From Chloroflexota bacterium (GTDB lineage: Bacteria > Chloroflexota > FW602-bin22 > JACPRP01): 64,000 bases of DNA. Positions 48,114 through 56,640 of this stretch are shown here, piece after piece; within the stretch, counting starts at the first letter, position 1; each line of letters begins with the position of its first letter. The stretch spans positions 22,764 to 86,763 of the forward strand of contig JACQUC010000047.1 in NCBI GenBank assembly GCA_016210495.1, in the 5' to 3' direction. Position numbers and translations under genes: made by a program. The notes under the pieces are model-generated. The model saw only the letters and a list, made by a program, of their open reading frames with translations, was not told the origin of the DNA and did no database searches.

Positions 48114-49813
48114 GACCTGTTCGCGTCGCCAAGCATTGGACCCTGTCCCAGTTGCACCGGCACCCAGCCGCTCACTTCGCTTTGCGGCGTACCCACCGGC
48201 AGGTGCGAACGGCAGCGGCGCGATTGGGCTTGGGCCCTGGTCCATCGGTGTACGACCGTCCCGAAATCCAGCAGGTCTGGCGTGTCGCCACGCATCCGGA
48301 GAGTCGGCCACTCCTTTCGGCAAGGTCTACCGGCCCGCACGTGCTGTTCTTCAGCCCCCACGGGTGCTGGGCGACCCACATCGCGTGGGAGACGGCGACG
48401 GCTCTGGCGTTGAAAGTGCGTGGCGCCGCTTGCGACTTCCTGACCTGTGCCGCGGCGTTGCCCACCTGCACGGCCGAGGGACATCGGCGCATCCGTTGTA
48501 AGTCCTGCTATCCGTATGTGCAGGACCTAGTCATGCCCTTCGGTTTCCCGTTGCACACTCTTGCTCAATGGGCACTCCCCGCAACCAACGGCTCCGACCG
48601 TGTGGGAGCACTCGACTTGGATGGCCTGATCGAGTATTCTTACCACGGCTTGGAACTGGGGAAGATCGTCCTGCCCACTGTGCGCTGGGCCATGCGTCGG
48701 CAGACCCTGCTTGCCGACCTGAGAACGCTAGATACCTACCGCGCTTTCCTGCGCGGCGCCATCGTGTTGTGCTCCGCGCTGCCCAGGTTCCTGGACCGCT
48801 TCTCCTACGACGCCATACTCTGCCTGAATGGCTATTTTGCGTCGGAGCGTGTGCTGCGTGTCTTGGCCGCACAGAGGGGAATCCGGGTCGTCACTTACGA
48901 ACGGGGCTTCAGGCCTGACACGCTCTTTTTCGCCCACGACCTGCCGGCTTGCCAGTACAACGTCGATGGCATATGGCCCGGGCACGCCGACCACCCGCTC
49001 ACGCCGCGCGAGGAGGCGGTCCTCGACGGCTATCTTGCGGAGCGGTTCAGGGGCACACGCGGCATCGCGGGCGTCGACTTCTGGCCCAGTGTCGAGCACG
49101 ACGAGCGCATGATCCGGGCGCAATTGGGTCTGGATGATCGCCCCATCGCCACTTTGTTCACCAACGTCCTGTTTGACACCGCCGTCCAGGACCGCGACCT
49201 GACCTTTGCATCCATCTTCCACTGGCTGGAATTCACCATCCGGCAGTTCGCCGCCCATCCCGAATGGCAGTTGGTGATTCGCATCCACCCCTCGGAAGTC
49301 CGCGACGTCGGGCGCGAGACAGAGGAGCCGGTCGCGGATCGAATCCTCGAAGCGTTTCCATCGCTGCCAGCAAACGTCAAGCTCGTGGGGCCAGAGAGCC
49401 AATTGAGCTCGTACACATTGATGCGAATGAGCCGGGTTGGACTCGTATACACAACCACGGCGGGGCTGGAGATGGCGCTGATGGGCAAGCGGTCGATCGT
49501 GGCTGGCATCACTCACTATCGAGGCAAAGGTTTCACCGACGACGCCGAATCGCCTCTGCACTTCCAAGACCTGCTGGACCGCCGGATGGCCCTCGACGAG
49601 CCGCTCAGCGCGCCAGCGCTGGAGATGGCCCGCCGCTACGCCTACTTCTTCTTCTTTCGGGCTCAAATGCCTTTCGATCTCTTGGACGAGCCCGAGCGCG
49701 GCAAGGTGCACCTTCGCTTTGACAACTTGGCAGACCTTCTGCCCGGCCGCAGCGCAGGCCTCGATGCGATCTGCGACGGTATCTTGCTCGGCAAGGATTT
49801 CCTGGTAGAATGA
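48107..49813 (+). CDS. Capsule-synthesis-like glycosyltransferase
   Basis: A 568-residue soluble protein, GTG start overlapping the SDR gene. The N-terminal half contains HVLFFSPHGCWATHIAWETATALALKVRGAACDFLTCAA and a Cys-rich part (CAAALPTC...CKSCYPY). The C-terminal half has a GT-B-like pattern, VIRIHPSE near residue 385 and VYTTTAGLEMALMGKRSIVAG near 445, seen in capsule_synth (KpsS/KpsC-like) and CMP-sugar or CDP-glycerol transferases. It directly follows the CMP-sugar gene set, so it may transfer the ulosonate. Exact family is uncertain. Confidence 0.7.
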   Translation: MVRPVRVAKHWTLSQLHRHPAAHFALRRTHRQVRTAAARLGLGPGPSVYDRPEIQQVWRVATHPESRPLLSARSTGPHVLFFSPHGCWATHIAWETATALALKVRGAACDFLTCAAALPTCTAEGHRRIRCKSCYPYVQDLVMPFGFPLHTLAQWALPATNGSDRVGALDLDGLIEYSYHGLELGKIVLPTVRWAMRRQTLLADLRTLDTYRAFLRGAIVLCSALPRFLDRFSYDAILCLNGYFASERVLRVLAAQRGIRVVTYERGFRPDTLFFAHDLPACQYNVDGIWPGHADHPLTPREEAVLDGYLAERFRGTRGIAGVDFWPSVEHDERMIRAQLGLDDRPIATLFTNVLFDTAVQDRDLTFASIFHWLEFTIRQFAAHPEWQLVIRIHPSEVRDVGRETEEPVADRILEAFPSLPANVKLVGPESQLSSYTLMRMSRVGLVYTTTAGLEMALMGKRSIVAGITHYRGKGFTDDAESPLHFQDLLDRRMALDEPLSAPALEMARRYAYFFFFRAQMPFDLLDEPERGKVHLRFDNLADLLPGRSAGLDAICDGILLGKDFLVE

Positions 49814-49850
49814 TCGACGGCTCCCTGGTTTCTAGTGCAAGGTGCAATCG

Positions 49851-49925
49851 CGTGGGGGCGTCCCGAGCCGGGATCCCGATGCTATCGGGAGACGTCTCTG
49901 TCCGCCCGGGGGGGTGGGGCGGGGC
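49851..49925. repeat. GTAGGGGCGG-type hairpin with a nested second inverted repeat, copy 4
   Basis: A longer relative of the elements at 14015, 15121 and 16244. A GTGGGGGCG head and a GTCCGCCC-rich tail enclose a second inverted repeat, TCCCGAT-GCT-ATCGGGA (49874-49890). It fills most of the 159-bp gap between two glycosyltransferase genes. The following gene's GTG (49973) is also preceded by a small hairpin, GGGCG-GT-CGCCC (49961-49972), in place of a Shine-Dalgarno sequence. Confidence 0.7.
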
Positions 49926-49972
49926 ACCGCCACCAAATCGCACCAAAAACTCCCTAGAGCGGGCGGTCGCCC

Positions 49973-50968
49973 GTGACCGCTAACGTCAGCGTGATCATCC
50001 CCGTCTACAACTGCGAACGCTTCATCGCCGAGGCAGTCGACAGCGTTTTGGCACAGTCTTTTCGCGACTTCGAGCTCATCGTGGTAGACGACGGCTCGAC
50101 AGACCGAACGGCTGAGGTAGTGAAGAGCTACGGCCCACGGCTGACCTATATCTACCAAACCAACCAGGAGCGCTCGGCCGCGCGCAACGCCGGGATTCGC
50201 CGCGCGAGCGGCCAGTACCTGGCCTTCCTCGACGCCGACGACATCTGGCTGCCACAGAAACTGGAACGCCAGATCGAGGTATTCGACCGCGCTCCTGAGA
50301 TCGGGCTAGTCCACTCGTGGGCCTATTTCATCGACGGATCGAGCCAGCGGCTGACGTTCGGCACGCGCAATCTGGCCGGGTCCCCCGAGGCCGGGAACCG
50401 GGCGTTCGAGTCGCTCCTTTTCGGCAACTTCATCGCCTCCCCAACGCCGGTGATACGCGCCCAGTGCGTCCGCGAGCTTGGCCCCTTCGACGAGTCCCTT
50501 GTCCACGTCGAGGACTGGGATATGTGGCTCAGAATCAGCGCCCGTTATCCCATCGCCTTCGTGCCCGAGCCCCTGGCCGGCTACCGCATCCTGCGTGACG
50601 ACTGGCTTGAGAAATGGGAAAGGTATGGCGTGGCGGAAAGCAGCATTATGGTGGTTCAGAGAGCCTGTCAATCCTTCGGACGCCAAGCGAGCCTCGGGCT
50701 CCTGCGACGCCGTGCCTTAGCCTACCATCGGTGGGAGGCAGCGAGGGCGAACTTCAAGTTGGGCCACTTCCACCTTGCGCGCCAACATCTGTTTCGGGCG
50801 CTCGTGGAAGACCGCGCTCTCTGGCACCATCCCCATGCCAAATACATGCTCGTCGAGCTACTACTTCTCCTGGAGCCATTGAGCTCCTTGCGCCGATTGC
50901 GACGACGCATCATCCGCTTGGTCGGCAGAAAGATTCATCGGAGCCGGGGGACACAGGTCAGGGTATGA
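49973..50968 (+). CDS. Family 2 glycosyltransferase
   Basis: A 331-residue GT2 starting at GTG. VSVIIPVYNCERFIAEAVDSVLAQSFRDFELIVVDDGSTDRT is the donor-binding N-terminus, FLDADDIW contains the D-x-D, and HVEDWDMWLR is the catalytic ED-Y/W segment. A C-terminal Arg-rich stretch (LRRLRRRIIRLVGRKIHRSRG) may bind membrane phospholipid. Very similar layout to the GT2 at 39660. Overlaps the polymerase-like gene by 4 bases (ATGA). Confidence 0.88.
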   Translation: MTANVSVIIPVYNCERFIAEAVDSVLAQSFRDFELIVVDDGSTDRTAEVVKSYGPRLTYIYQTNQERSAARNAGIRRASGQYLAFLDADDIWLPQKLERQIEVFDRAPEIGLVHSWAYFIDGSSQRLTFGTRNLAGSPEAGNRAFESLLFGNFIASPTPVIRAQCVRELGPFDESLVHVEDWDMWLRISARYPIAFVPEPLAGYRILRDDWLEKWERYGVAESSIMVVQRACQSFGRQASLGLLRRRALAYHRWEAARANFKLGHFHLARQHLFRALVEDRALWHHPHAKYMLVELLLLLEPLSSLRRLRRRIIRLVGRKIHRSRGTQVRV

Positions 50969-52563
50969 GAGACACGCTTGTCGGAATCAGATCAATAGAG
51001 TTCACCAGGGGCATCCCCATCCTACCGCTAGCCGTCGCCGTGCTTCTGCCTGCCCTGGCCTACGTCATCAGCAGCCTGATCGTGAGCGGCAAGAACTACT
51101 GGCTCGTTGGCATGGCCGTTGCGGCCATCTCCGTGTATCTGATTCTGATACAGGGCAAGTTTGAGGTAGGGGTAATCCTGTATGTTGTTATCTCGTTCTT
51201 CTGGGAGATTGGCCTCGCGCGAGGAGCGGAGAGGTTCGGCGAGATCAGGATACAGCACAGCTTCCTTTTCCTTCTCGCGCTCTTTGTGCTTTGCTTTCTC
51301 GTTCGTGCCGACCCTTCATCCCGGGCTGTCCCGGGTGCTCGGGAGCGTGGCCAGGGACGTATCCTCTGCCTGATGTCGGGCTACCTGGCCGTGATGCTGC
51401 TGTCGTTGCTGGCGCGCGAGGATGGACCGTGGGCGTTCAACTACTGGATACTATACGGCCTCAGAGGCAGTCTGCTCGTGCTCATCATGTGCAAAGCGCT
51501 CAACAGCGAGAATGCGTTCAGGGCTTTGGTGGTTTTGCTGCTCTCCCTGGGGCTGTTCCTGTCCCTGGCAGACAACCTGCTCCTCTTGACCGGGCAACGC
51601 CTGATTCCCTTCTCCCTGGGCTACGGCTACCAGGTCCAAGCCGACCCCCAGGAGACGGTCAAGGCCGGCCTGCGCCTAATACGCATTCGCTCTGTTTTTG
51701 GAGATCCTCCTTTTGGCGGAGCCTTTATGGCTGCACTCCTTCCGCTCGCCCTCGTCCAGATATTCCAGTGGAGGCACTGGCTGCTAAAGCTAGCCTTCAT
51801 ACTTGGCAGCATGTCTATCTTTGTCAACATCGTCGCCTACGCGGACCGTGGCACGTGGCTCGGCGTCCTGGTCTCTCTAGCCATATTTGGAATGGCAATG
51901 GGAAGGGCTGTTGCCGTCGCTCTGGTTGTTTTTCTGCTGGGGGCTGTGCTGGCGGCCGAGATGACGGGCGTCTCATTGGCCAGGAACGTCTCAAGTCTAT
52001 CGGACGTTTCGTACCAGGTTCTCAGATCCGACCGCTGGGTCCTGTGGATGGACACTCTGAATGCGCTGCCCCGGTTTCCGCTGCTACTTGGCACCGGGTT
52101 TCGCAACGATCAAGTCTTCGCAAGTACCCTCGCCGCCGCCGGCACACCGTACGTCGGCCTTGAATTATTCACATACGGCGGGGAGTACATGCAGCCCCAC
52201 AATTCCTATTTGGACCTGCTGATCAAAGCAGGTGTGCCGGTGTTTCTGTTTCTGGCGTCACTTGTGGCTAGCATCTGCTGGCTGGGAGTGAGGGCGTTGC
52301 GTGTGACAAGCGATCGAGCCTCCGTGCGGCCGCTGCTCGCTGGCGCCATTGCCGGATTCGCCGCCTTCGGCACCGAGGCCTTTTTTGATCGCACGTTCTT
52401 TGTGTATACCTTACACGTCACATTCTGGCTATTTCTGGGCTTGATCTATTCAACGGCTGTTTACCTGCTCCGCTCGAGAGAGGTCATCCCCAGCACCGCT
52501 GCGAACGACAACCGTGACCGATTACCGACGGCGCTGGGCAAACCGGCTCCAGCAACGCCTTAA
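50965..52563 (+). CDS. Wzy/WaaL-like O-antigen polymerase or ligase
   Basis: A 532-residue polytopic protein; the ATG at 50965 overlaps the GT2 stop, and the frame's earlier start at 50614 is inside that gene. About twelve hydrophobic segments surround one large periplasmic loop (about residues 330-430). That loop holds VLWMDTLNALPRFPLLLGTGFRNDQVF and GGEYMQPHNSYLDLLIKAGVPVFLF; the latter (H-N-S-Y-L) is the Wzy_C/ligase hallmark. It should polymerise repeat units or ligate the glycan to its acceptor. No Wzx flippase is visible, whereas an ABC exporter is, so a ligase role is possible. Confidence 0.85.
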   Translation: MRDTLVGIRSIEFTRGIPILPLAVAVLLPALAYVISSLIVSGKNYWLVGMAVAAISVYLILIQGKFEVGVILYVVISFFWEIGLARGAERFGEIRIQHSFLFLLALFVLCFLVRADPSSRAVPGARERGQGRILCLMSGYLAVMLLSLLAREDGPWAFNYWILYGLRGSLLVLIMCKALNSENAFRALVVLLLSLGLFLSLADNLLLLTGQRLIPFSLGYGYQVQADPQETVKAGLRLIRIRSVFGDPPFGGAFMAALLPLALVQIFQWRHWLLKLAFILGSMSIFVNIVAYADRGTWLGVLVSLAIFGMAMGRAVAVALVVFLLGAVLAAEMTGVSLARNVSSLSDVSYQVLRSDRWVLWMDTLNALPRFPLLLGTGFRNDQVFASTLAAAGTPYVGLELFTYGGEYMQPHNSYLDLLIKAGVPVFLFLASLVASICWLGVRALRVTSDRASVRPLLAGAIAGFAAFGTEAFFDRTFFVYTLHVTFWLFLGLIYSTAVYLLRSREVIPSTAANDNRDRLPTALGKPAPATP

Positions 52564-52617
52564 CCTGCAAATGCCAAGCACCAAACTTCTCGTTTGCCAA
52601 TTCGATGGAGGTGAAGG

Positions 52618-53739
52618 ATGAAGATACCCCCAGCCAAGATCCACTTCCCTGCCGAGGACAGAGAGCAAGTACTACAGAGGATCGACGAAGCTCTTGCAAC
52701 CGGCCAGCTCACGCTCGGTAAGCACGGCAGGGAGTTCGAGGAACACTTCGCTCGGTACATCGGCACCAAACACGCCGTCGCCGTCAACAGCGGCACCAGT
52801 TCGCTCGAGATTCCTCTGCGCATCCTGGGAGTGCAGGGCAAGACGGTTCTCGTCCCCACCAATACCTTCTTCGCCACACCGGCGTCGGTGCTGCACGCCG
52901 GTGGCGAAGTGCGCTTCGTCGACGCTGACCCGGCGACATTCTCGCTAGACGTGGAAAGCTTGCGGCGAAGCGTCGGCCCTGACACCGTGGGGGTCATGGT
53001 CGTTCACATCGGCGGCATCGTCACGCCGCGAATGGCGGAGATTCAACAGATATGCCAGGAGAACGGCCTTTGGCTATTCGAGGACGCCGCCCACGCTCAC
53101 GGCAGCGACTACAACGGCCAGAGGGCCGGCACCTTCGGCGTGGCGGCCTCGTTCTCCTTTTATCCCACAAAGGTGATGACCAGCGGCGAGGGCGGCATGA
53201 TCGTCACCGACGACGAGCGCATCGCCGACGAGGCGCGGCTCTACCGCGACCAGGGCAAGATCAGCTTCACCCAGAATCTCCACGACAAGCTGGGCTACAA
53301 CTGGCGGATGAGCGAGCCACACGCCATCATCGGCCTGTCGCAATTCGCCCGCCTGGAGGAGTTCATCGCCGCCCGCCAGCGTATCGCCGCCATCTACGAC
53401 GAGGGCCTGCGCGGGATATCGGGCATCAGCCCCCTGCCAACTCCCGCCGGTTGTCGCAACAACTACTACAAGTACATCGCGCTGCTGGACAAGGGCATCG
53501 ATCGGGACAAGCTGAAGAAGGTCTTGCGGGAGGAGCACGGCGTGAGCCTGAGTGGGGAGGTGTACGAGCTGCCCTGCCATCTGCAGCCGATATTCAAGGG
53601 TGGGCACGCGGAAGGAGGTTTTCCCCTGGCGGAGGACATCTGCCGGCGGCAGGTATGCTTGCCGGTGTATGTGACGATGACAGACGATGAGGCGCGATAT
53701 GTGATATCCTCGCTACGAAGTGCCCTGGTACAGGGTTAG
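52618..53739 (+). CDS. DegT/DnrJ/EryC1/StrS sugar aminotransferase
   Basis: A 373-residue PLP aminotransferase; TGGAGGTGAAGG precedes the ATG. AVNSGTSSLEIPLRIL is the PLP phosphate site, EDAAHAHGSDYNGQRAG has the Asp, and SFYPTKVMTSGEGGM has the Schiff-base Lys. VSLSGEVYELPCHLQP and the C-terminal MTDDEARYVISSLRSAL are family-typical. It makes an amino sugar for the glycan, perhaps the substrate of the formyltransferase-like protein. A diverged second copy of its last 21 codons lies at 54479, after an intervening two-gene cassette. Confidence 0.88.
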   Translation: MKIPPAKIHFPAEDREQVLQRIDEALATGQLTLGKHGREFEEHFARYIGTKHAVAVNSGTSSLEIPLRILGVQGKTVLVPTNTFFATPASVLHAGGEVRFVDADPATFSLDVESLRRSVGPDTVGVMVVHIGGIVTPRMAEIQQICQENGLWLFEDAAHAHGSDYNGQRAGTFGVAASFSFYPTKVMTSGEGGMIVTDDERIADEARLYRDQGKISFTQNLHDKLGYNWRMSEPHAIIGLSQFARLEEFIAARQRIAAIYDEGLRGISGISPLPTPAGCRNNYYKYIALLDKGIDRDKLKKVLREEHGVSLSGEVYELPCHLQPIFKGGHAEGGFPLAEDICRRQVCLPVYVTMTDDEARYVISSLRSALVQG

Positions 53740-53770
53740 GCAGACAATTGGAGCTTCGGCTACTGTGCTA

Positions 53771-53779
53771 TGGTATAAT
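53771..53779 (+). promoter_or_regulatory. Extended -10 promoter of the small two-gene cassette
   Basis: TGGTATAAT holds a consensus -10 (TATAAT, 53774-53779) with the TGN extension, 82 bases before the ATG at 53861. A TTGGAG lies 20 bases further upstream, too far for an ideal -35. Confidence 0.6.
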
Positions 53780-53860
53780 TAGGTATCGACGCAGCGGAGC
53801 CATTCCCTGCTCGATTTGTGACGGTTGAAAAGCAACGAACCACGTGAAGGGGCGACCATT

Positions 53861-54190
53861 ATGGGACGGGGAAAGGGATATCAAGCCCGTGCTTCAGCGC
53901 ATAAGACGATAGCACGTGCTCCGGGAGACGTGCCTCGATCACGCGATAGGCGAAAAGTCGAAAACTTGACAGAGTTAAAGGCTGGTACGAGAGTGCGCTT
54001 GCGGGCTCCAAGCCCCTTGCTGGAGTTGACTTCTGATACAGGCACGGTCGTCGAACCATCCGAGTGGGATTACTACTACATAATTAAGCTAGACGAGCCG
54101 GCACGCTATCACCACCTGCCTGATAGCGTTGAAGTCCTGCAGGTGATTTGCGAAGCAATCGAGAACCTGGAAGTTCTCGAAAACAGGTAG
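53861..54190 (+). CDS. Unknown small protein, first gene of a cassette
   Basis: A 109-residue protein; AAGGGG precedes the ATG at 53861 (a TTG at 53825 would add 12 residues). The N-terminal 45 residues are strongly basic (RGKGYQARASAHK; RSRDRRKVEN). The second half is an SH3-like, beta-rich stretch, TRVRLRAPSPLLELTSDTGTVVEPSEWDYYYIIKLDEPARYHH, followed by an acidic helix EVLQVICEAIENLEVLEN. I do not know the family. Own promoter, small size and pairing with the next gene suggest an antitoxin- or immunity-like protein. GC content is lower than in the surrounding operon. Confidence 0.6.
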   Translation: MGRGKGYQARASAHKTIARAPGDVPRSRDRRKVENLTELKAGTRVRLRAPSPLLELTSDTGTVVEPSEWDYYYIIKLDEPARYHHLPDSVEVLQVICEAIENLEVLENR

Positions 54191-54193
54191 GTA

Positions 54194-54436
54194 ATGCCTC
54201 AACCACCATTTGCCGCTGGCAGGAACTGGCGTCGGCGAGCGACCAAGGCATTTCCTGTCATAGATCGGCAGGTGTGGTACGACCCGACTGACGGATACGA
54301 GTACGAACCTGATCAGAACCCCCTCAAACGTACCTGGCACCAGATTGACCCCAGGCACCGTCTTTATCGTGATGTGGACTTTCGGACAGGCGAGCGTGTG
54401 AGTGGTAGCGAAGGCCAGTGGCGCCCCTTGCGCTAG
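54194..54436 (+). CDS. Unknown small protein, second gene of the cassette
   Basis: An 80-residue, Trp- and Arg-rich protein starting 4 bases after its partner's stop (GGTAGGTA upstream). NWRRRATKAF, VWYDPTDGYEYEPDQNPLKRTWHQIDPRHRLYRDVDFRTGER and QWRPLR are its main blocks. The H-x-x-D...H...TGE spacing loosely recalls the colicin E3-type RNase tail, but I would not assign the family on this. It may be the effector of a toxin-antitoxin-like pair. Confidence 0.5.
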   Translation: MPQPPFAAGRNWRRRATKAFPVIDRQVWYDPTDGYEYEPDQNPLKRTWHQIDPRHRLYRDVDFRTGERVSGSEGQWRPLR

Positions 54437-54478
54437 ACTTTGCTGAAATTCCTGAATGCCTAACCGCCAAGAAAACGA

Positions 54479-54544
54479 ATGACGGATGATGAGGCGAGAT
54501 ATGTGGTTTCATCTCTGCGAGCGGTTCTCAAGAATCAGGTGTAG
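54479..54544 (+). pseudogene. Detached copy of an aminotransferase 3' end
   Basis: The 21 codons read MTDDEARYVVSSLRAVLKNQV and a stop. They match the end of the aminotransferase gene (53677-53739, MTDDEARYVISSLRSALVQG) at 14 of the first 17 residues, with mostly silent base changes. No aminotransferase sequence precedes it: the 42 bases upstream, back to the cassette's last stop, are unrelated. It is either the displaced native end of the gene or the remnant of a second, deleted aminotransferase gene. Confidence 0.8.
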
Positions 54545-54608
54545 CATTGCGGCGGTACAGTCATAGCTTGCTGGGCTAATAGGACGGAATCAAGAGGAGG
54601 TTGATAGT

Positions 54609-55553
54609 ATGCGGATGGTATGTGCCGTGACCGGCGGTTCCGGTTTCATCGGTTCACACGTGGTAGATTACCTGATGGCAGCCGGCCACGAGGTTATCGT
54701 GATCGACCGCGGGGTGAAGCCCCATCGCCAAGACGTGGCTTTTCGTGACGTGGACATCTTGGACGCTGCTGCGCTCCAGGAGGCCACCAGCCAGTGCGAC
54801 TTCATCTTTCACCTGGCGGCGGTGTCCAACGTGAACGTGGCCTTCGAGCATCCCCTGCGCTGCGTTGCCCTCAATATTCAGGGCACGGCCAACGTACTGG
54901 AAGCAGCCCGGCAGAACAAAGCCAGGCGGGTGGTGCTCGCGAGCACAGTGTGGGTCTACTCGGGAGCACGCGACAACAACGTACACGAGGACAGCCCGTT
55001 CTTCATGCCGGGAGCAGGACACGTGTACACGTCCAGCAAGATCGCCGCCGAGCTTCTCTGCCACGATTACTGGCTGCTTTACCAGGTGCCCAGCACTATA
55101 CTGCGCTACGGCATTCCGTACGGGCCTCGGATGCGCGACACGCTGGTGATCCCCATCTTCCTGAAGAAAGCCCTCGCCGGGCAGCCGCTGACCATCGCCG
55201 GCGATGGGAGCCAGTTCCGCAACTTCGTCTACGTCGAGGACCTGGCGCGGGCCCACGTTCTCGCGATGGAGGACGTGGCCATCAGCCAGACCTACAACCT
55301 CGAAGGTATGCGTAAGGTCACCGTGCGTGAGGTCGCCGAAACGATAAAACTACTAATGGATGGCCAGGTGCAGATCGTGTACACTCCGGCGAGGCCGGGG
55401 GACTACGTCGGCAAGGAGGTCTCGGCCGAGAAGGCCAGGCGCGAGCTCGACTGGGAGCCTGCCGTCGACTTCGAAGAAGGCATGCGACGTACCATCGAGT
55501 GGCTTAGAGAAAACCAGGCCCGTCACGCCAGTCCTATCCCGGTATCGCGGTGA
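54609..55553 (+). CDS. NAD-dependent epimerase/dehydratase (extended SDR)
   Basis: A 314-residue SDR with a near-perfect AGGAGGTTGATAGT before its ATG, the strongest ribosome-binding site in this part. CAVTGGSGFIGSHVVDYL is the NAD site, VLASTVWVYSG and YTSSK (Tyr-x3-Lys) the catalytic elements, and RNFVYVEDLARAHVLAM the substrate segment. It resembles UDP-glucose 4-epimerase-like enzymes. The good ribosome-binding site and its place after the cassette suggest it restarts translation of the operon. Only a short hairpin-bearing gap separates it from the next gene. Confidence 0.83.
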   Translation: MRMVCAVTGGSGFIGSHVVDYLMAAGHEVIVIDRGVKPHRQDVAFRDVDILDAAALQEATSQCDFIFHLAAVSNVNVAFEHPLRCVALNIQGTANVLEAARQNKARRVVLASTVWVYSGARDNNVHEDSPFFMPGAGHVYTSSKIAAELLCHDYWLLYQVPSTILRYGIPYGPRMRDTLVIPIFLKKALAGQPLTIAGDGSQFRNFVYVEDLARAHVLAMEDVAISQTYNLEGMRKVTVREVAETIKLLMDGQVQIVYTPARPGDYVGKEVSAEKARRELDWEPAVDFEEGMRRTIEWLRENQARHASPIPVSR

Positions 55554-55576
55554 CATCACTCCGCGTGCCGCAGGTA

Positions 55577-55596
55577 TCCCGACTGCTCAGTCGGGA
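55577..55596. repeat. Perfect inverted repeat TCCCGACTG/CAGTCGGGA
   Basis: Nine-base arms TCCCGACTG (55577-55585) and CAGTCGGGA (55588-55596) flank a CT centre. The element ends 6 bases before the proposed GTG start of the SGNH-like gene, so a hairpin could hide its translation start. It resembles the nested TCCCGAT/ATCGGGA repeat at 49874. Confidence 0.85.
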
Positions 55597-55602
55597 CACG
55601 AG

Positions 55603-56628
55603 GTGCCCGTTTTGACGCTGCCCAGGACCAGCCCCCGGCCCGTGCCAAAACTTGTGCTCATTGCCTTGGGCCTTGCCCTGGCAATTATTGTCACGGAGTT
55701 GACTTACAGGGCATACGTGTTTATCGTGCGCCCACCAGTCGTCTTGACGCCTGATGGTGAAGAATTCAACCCCGACGGCCGAGGGCAGTGGCGTGGTGGC
55801 AGGGTGACCCTCGACGGCTACGGCTACCGCAATGGACTGGATAGAGAGGTCCTCCGCCGGAGCAAACGGGTGATAGTGCTCGGCGACAGCGTGGCCTTCG
55901 GCTTGGGCGTAAATGACGAAGACGTTTTCACCCACCTACTCAACCAGAACCTGGCAAGCAGTGATCTCGCTTTTCTAAACCTAGCGCAGCCCGGGCGAGA
56001 CACCCCTTATCTTCGCGATATGTTGTACACACTCGACCAAGGTCTGCTGCCTGCTGATGCGCTGCTCTGGCTCTATTTTATTAACGATGCGAAGAGCAGC
56101 ACCACTTATGCGCCCCCCCCTCGCCAACAGCAGGCAACGCGAGGAGCCTCGGGGAGGTTGCAGTGGGCCGCCTACTCCGTCCTTCGCTGGCCGTTTCTGC
56201 TGAAGCCGCTCGCGAAGGCGACGCTTGCGCCAAGGGCCTCCGCCGAGAGGCCCACAACCTGGGATGATCACTACACTTCGTATTTGCAGTCTTACTCACC
56301 CGCGAGTCGCACCCGGCAGAACGAGGCGCTTTATCTGGCAGACGTCATCCAGTGGTCTGCCACTCACCGCCTGAAATTGCTCGTGGCGGTCGCACCAACG
56401 CTCGAGCAATTCTCAGATGGACATCGTGAACCGCAGGCGTTTGTGGCGGAGGTAATGCACGCCGTGGGCGTTCCTACACTTGACCTTCTGCCAGCCCTCA
56501 GGGCCGCCAATGAACGCGCACCGGTTTTTCTGCGGAGTGACAATGCGCATTGGAGCGACTGGGGCCACCGGGCTGCGGCGACCGCCATAGAGAATTGGCT
56601 TGAAGATGCTTGGATTGCTGCCGATTGA
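55603..56628 (+). CDS. SGNH-hydrolase-like membrane-anchored protein
   Basis: A protein of about 341 residues (GTG at 55603 tentative; TTG at 55612 is an alternative and the frame is open into the previous gene). One N-terminal membrane helix (LVLIALGLALAIIVTELTYRAYVFIV) anchors an extracytoplasmic domain. VIVLGDSVAFGLGVNDEDVF is the SGNH block I (GDS), FLNLAQPGRDT is block II-like (G-x-N replaced), and SDNAHWSDWGHRAAA is block V with the Asp-x-x-His pair. AlgX/AlgJ-like and DltD-like proteins use this fold for O-acetyl transfer or removal, so it probably modifies exported glycan. Confidence 0.78.
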   Translation: MPVLTLPRTSPRPVPKLVLIALGLALAIIVTELTYRAYVFIVRPPVVLTPDGEEFNPDGRGQWRGGRVTLDGYGYRNGLDREVLRRSKRVIVLGDSVAFGLGVNDEDVFTHLLNQNLASSDLAFLNLAQPGRDTPYLRDMLYTLDQGLLPADALLWLYFINDAKSSTTYAPPPRQQQATRGASGRLQWAAYSVLRWPFLLKPLAKATLAPRASAERPTTWDDHYTSYLQSYSPASRTRQNEALYLADVIQWSATHRLKLLVAVAPTLEQFSDGHREPQAFVAEVMHAVGVPTLDLLPALRAANERAPVFLRSDNAHWSDWGHRAAATAIENWLEDAWIAAD

Positions 56629-56640
56629 GCCACCCCGAAC

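Noticed and set aside
48728..49711. 327-codon open frame on the minus strand
   Set aside because: Complement of the capsule-synthesis-like gene; no domain, no ribosome-binding site.
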